64,000 bases of DNA, taken from positions 109,168-173,167 of the forward strand of contig JBAXAO010000001.1 in the NCBI GenBank assembly GCA_037142435.1. Reading direction: 5' to 3'. Below the pieces are notes generated by a model. That model was not told the DNA's origin. It saw nothing but the letters and a program-made list of their open reading frames with translations, and did no database searches. The position numbers and the translations under genes are program-made. This stretch comes from CAIMZW01 sp037142435 (GTDB taxonomy: Bacteria > Actinomycetota > Actinomycetes > Nanopelagicales > Nanopelagicaceae). Below are positions 62,403 to 64,000 of the stretch, one piece after another (the first letter of the stretch is position 1; each line of letters begins with the position of its first letter).

Positions 62403-63676
62403 CAACTGCTTTGATTGCCGATCTCGAATGGCGTGACCTCATTTCACAGACCACAGATCGCGAGGCGTTGCTCAAAGACCTCAATGCCGGGCCGGTCAGT
62501 TTTTATCTGGGCTTTGACCCGACTGCTCCCAGCATCCACGTCGGAAACTTGGTTGTTCTTTTAGTGATGCGTCGTTTTCAACTTGCAGGGCACAAACCGA
62601 TTCCGCTTGTTGGGGGAGCTACTGGATTAATCGGAGATCCCAGCGGTCGAAATGAAGAGCGCTCATTAAATTCAACCGATACCGTTTCTGAATGGGTGGC
62701 TCGCATTCGCGGACAACTGGAGAAGTTTCTGGATTTTTCTTCGCCAGCGAATGCCGCGGTCCTAGCAAATAACCTTGACTGGACATCTCCGCTTTCGGCG
62801 TTGGAATTTCTACGCGATGTCGGCAAGCATTTCAGTGTCAATCAAATGTTGGCTAAGGATTCGGTTTCCTCGCGCCTTGAGTCTGGTGGCATTTCCTATA
62901 CCGAGTTCTCATACCAAGTCCTGCAAGGCTTTGATTACCTAGAACTTTTCCGTCGCCATAACTGCGTCTTGCAATTGGGAGGTAGTGACCAATGGGGAAA
63001 CATCATCGCGGGCTTAGATCTCATACGAAAAGTTGAAGGTGGAAGCGCTCACGCCCTCACCATTCCATTGATGACTAAATCCGATGGAAGTAAATTTGGT
63101 AAGACCGCTACCGGAACCGTGTGGCTCGATCCAGAGATGACTTCACCTTACGCGTTCTATCAATTCTGGCTAAATAGCGATGATCGCGACGTTCCTAAAT
63201 ATCTCAAAGTATTTTCCTTTAAAAGTCACGAAGAAATTTCTCGGTTAATCGAAACCGTAGAAACTAATCCTGGTGCGCGCGAAGCACACCGCGAACTGGC
63301 TCGCGAAGTAACTACATTGGTGCACGGCGCCGACGAATGTATTCGCGTAGAAGCTGCAGCCAAGGCTCTCTTTGGCCAAGGCGAGCTCTCCGAACTTGAT
63401 GAAGCCACTCTGGCATCGGCGCTCTCGCAATTGCCGCGGACCACCGTTAAAGCGGGGGAGCCGATTCCTGCCTGGATCGATCTCTTGGTCGCTACTGGCG
63501 TCGTCGATTCCAAATCTGCGGCCCGGCGGATCGTGAAAGAGGGTGGAGGCTATCTAAACAATGTAAAGATATCGGGCGATGATTTCACTCCAGCTGAGTC
63601 CGATTTTCTCCATGGTCGCTTTATCGTTCTTCGCAAAGGAAAGCGGGATTTAGCCGCCGTGGAGAGGGTGATCTAA
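62399..63676 (+). CDS. tyrS: Tyrosyl-tRNA synthetase
   Basis: 425 residues. Class I synthetase with the HIGH motif as HVGN (residues 47-50), YQVLQGFDYLEL and QLGGSDQWGN for tyrosine and adenylate, and the KMSKS motif as KFGKT (from Lys232). The C-terminal S4-like domain (about 355-425) binds tRNA. The ATG lies in the argH overlap. The following 324 bp belong to the rRNA operon. Confidence 0.97.
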   Translation: MTTALIADLEWRDLISQTTDREALLKDLNAGPVSFYLGFDPTAPSIHVGNLVVLLVMRRFQLAGHKPIPLVGGATGLIGDPSGRNEERSLNSTDTVSEWVARIRGQLEKFLDFSSPANAAVLANNLDWTSPLSALEFLRDVGKHFSVNQMLAKDSVSSRLESGGISYTEFSYQVLQGFDYLELFRRHNCVLQLGGSDQWGNIIAGLDLIRKVEGGSAHALTIPLMTKSDGSKFGKTATGTVWLDPEMTSPYAFYQFWLNSDDRDVPKYLKVFSFKSHEEISRLIETVETNPGAREAHRELAREVTTLVHGADECIRVEAAAKALFGQGELSELDEATLASALSQLPRTTVKAGEPIPAWIDLLVATGVVDSKSAARRIVKEGGGYLNNVKISGDDFTPAESDFLHGRFIVLRKGKRDLAAVERVI

Positions 63677-63723
63677 ACAACTCTAAAAAAGGGCGATTTT
63701 GGGGCATTTTAGACGTCCTGGAT

Positions 63724-63752
63724 TTGACCCTAGCGTGAACAGTCGGTTATCT
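63724..63752 (+). promoter_or_regulatory. rRNA promoter P1
   Basis: TTGACC (63724-63729), 17-bp spacer, TTATCT (63747-63752). An upstream A/T-rich stretch (AAAAAAGGGCGATTTTGGGG, ending near 63707) could help polymerase binding. Confidence 0.65.
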
Positions 63753-63835
63753 TTCTACCTCGCGTGCGATACGAACTGTGTTTCTACTCAGGCCGAGCCG
63801 CGAATGACTTCAAATCCAGTGTTACTTACGCGGAA

Positions 63836-63864
63836 TTGACCTTCTGTGTGTGCTCCACTATGTT
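63836..63864 (+). promoter_or_regulatory. rRNA promoter P2
   Basis: TTGACC (63836-63841), 17-bp spacer, TATGTT (63859-63864). It has the same -35 as P1, 112 bp downstream, a typical tandem rRNA promoter layout. Confidence 0.7.
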
Positions 63865-64000
63865 TGTCAGTCTGCCCTGAAAACAGAAGAGATTCTGGAC
63901 GCAGTGCGCATCCGTACCTTGAGAACTCAACAACGTGCAAAAATGAATGCCAATCGAACCTCATAGAGGTTCAAATTCCTTTGTATTTTCATTTTCGAAT
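63865..64000 (+). other. Leader of an rRNA transcript, gene beyond the window
   Basis: No open gene is present between tyrS and the window end (63677-64000); it holds the promoters and this leader. TTGAGAACTCAA (63919-63930) is a perfect palindrome and matches the conserved antitermination/processing motif that I recall before actinobacterial 16S genes. GAACCTC-ATA-GAGGTTC (63956-63972) is a perfect 7-bp hairpin. The 16S sequence itself is not reached. Confidence 0.75.

Larger units (their letters stand above)
2556..63460 (+). repeat. Dispersed, oriented heptamer GGGGGAG
   Basis: Seventeen copies on the + strand start at 2556, 7700, 17841, 21891, 26732, 28976, 29929, 31617, 34713, 41517, 44771, 48690, 52569, 56673, 60042, 62612 and 63454. 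I found no CTCCCCC on this strand, so no copy in the other direction. Copies occur in all three codon registers and also within minus-strand genes. The base before the run is C or T in 15 cases. Confidence 0.6.

Noticed and set aside
1..64000. CRISPR arrays, insertion sequences, prophage, integrases, toxin-antitoxin or other defence genes
   Set aside because: No repeat-spacer arrays, transposase or integrase motifs, or such gene families were seen; every sizeable gene fits a core bacterial family.

Overview
The window is a dense run of bacterial core genes, about half G+C, with 55 recognisable protein genes, one tRNA and the promoter/leader of an rRNA operon at the right edge. The organism is almost certainly an actinobacterium. 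RbpA, WhiA, a PdtaR-type ANTAR regulator, DUF3099, an InhA-type FabI beside FabG, a SufR-led suf operon and a four-S1-domain RpsA all point there. Very short intergenic gaps, many 1-11 bp gene overlaps and missing accessory genes suggest a streamlined lineage. A freshwater Nanopelagicales (acI)-like genome is my best guess; this is inference, not proof.

Layout. 1-8.2 kb: end of a VIT/CCC1-type membrane protein, then gltB-gltD (glutamate synthase) and pyk. 8.2-14 kb: a tRNA-Leu(CAA) lying against a PdtaR-like regulator, then livJ-H-M-G-F (branched-chain amino acid import). 14-20 kb: thioesterase/polA divergent pair, an MFS permease, rpsA, coaE. 20-30 kb: uvrB-uvrA-uvrC (excision repair), rapZ, yvcK, whiA. 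30-39 kb: gap-pgk-tpiA-secG-rbpA facing the opposite-strand run ctaA-tkt-tal-pgi. 39.7-46 kb: sufR-B-D-Rieske-C-S-U-T (Fe-S cluster assembly). 46-50.5 kb: ABC exporter, SURF1, DUF3099, fabG-fabI. 50.5-56.3 kb: infC-rpmI-rplT-rRNA methylase and pheS-pheT. 56.3-62.4 kb: argC-J-B-D-R-H. 62.4-64 kb: tyrS and the start of an rRNA transcription unit (two promoters, processing/antitermination leader; the 16S gene itself lies beyond the window).

The genes jointly cover central carbon metabolism (lower glycolysis plus the non-oxidative pentose phosphate branch), nitrogen assimilation and arginine synthesis, Fe-S assembly, fatty-acid elongation and translation. Regulation visible in the sequence includes an ArgR-type box on a consensus promoter for argC, a SufR-type operator at the sufR start, a likely AUC start for infC, and many probable leaderless genes whose -10 hexamer sits 6-7 nt before the start codon.

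I found no mobile element, phage, CRISPR or defence island, and no convincing novel multi-gene system. The most unusual signals are: a GGGGGAG heptamer seen 17 times on the + strand and never, by eye, on the - strand; a leucine tRNA with a class I variable loop; a UvrC whose catalytic 3'-incision glutamate is glutamine; and tandem terminator-like hairpins in the gap leader.
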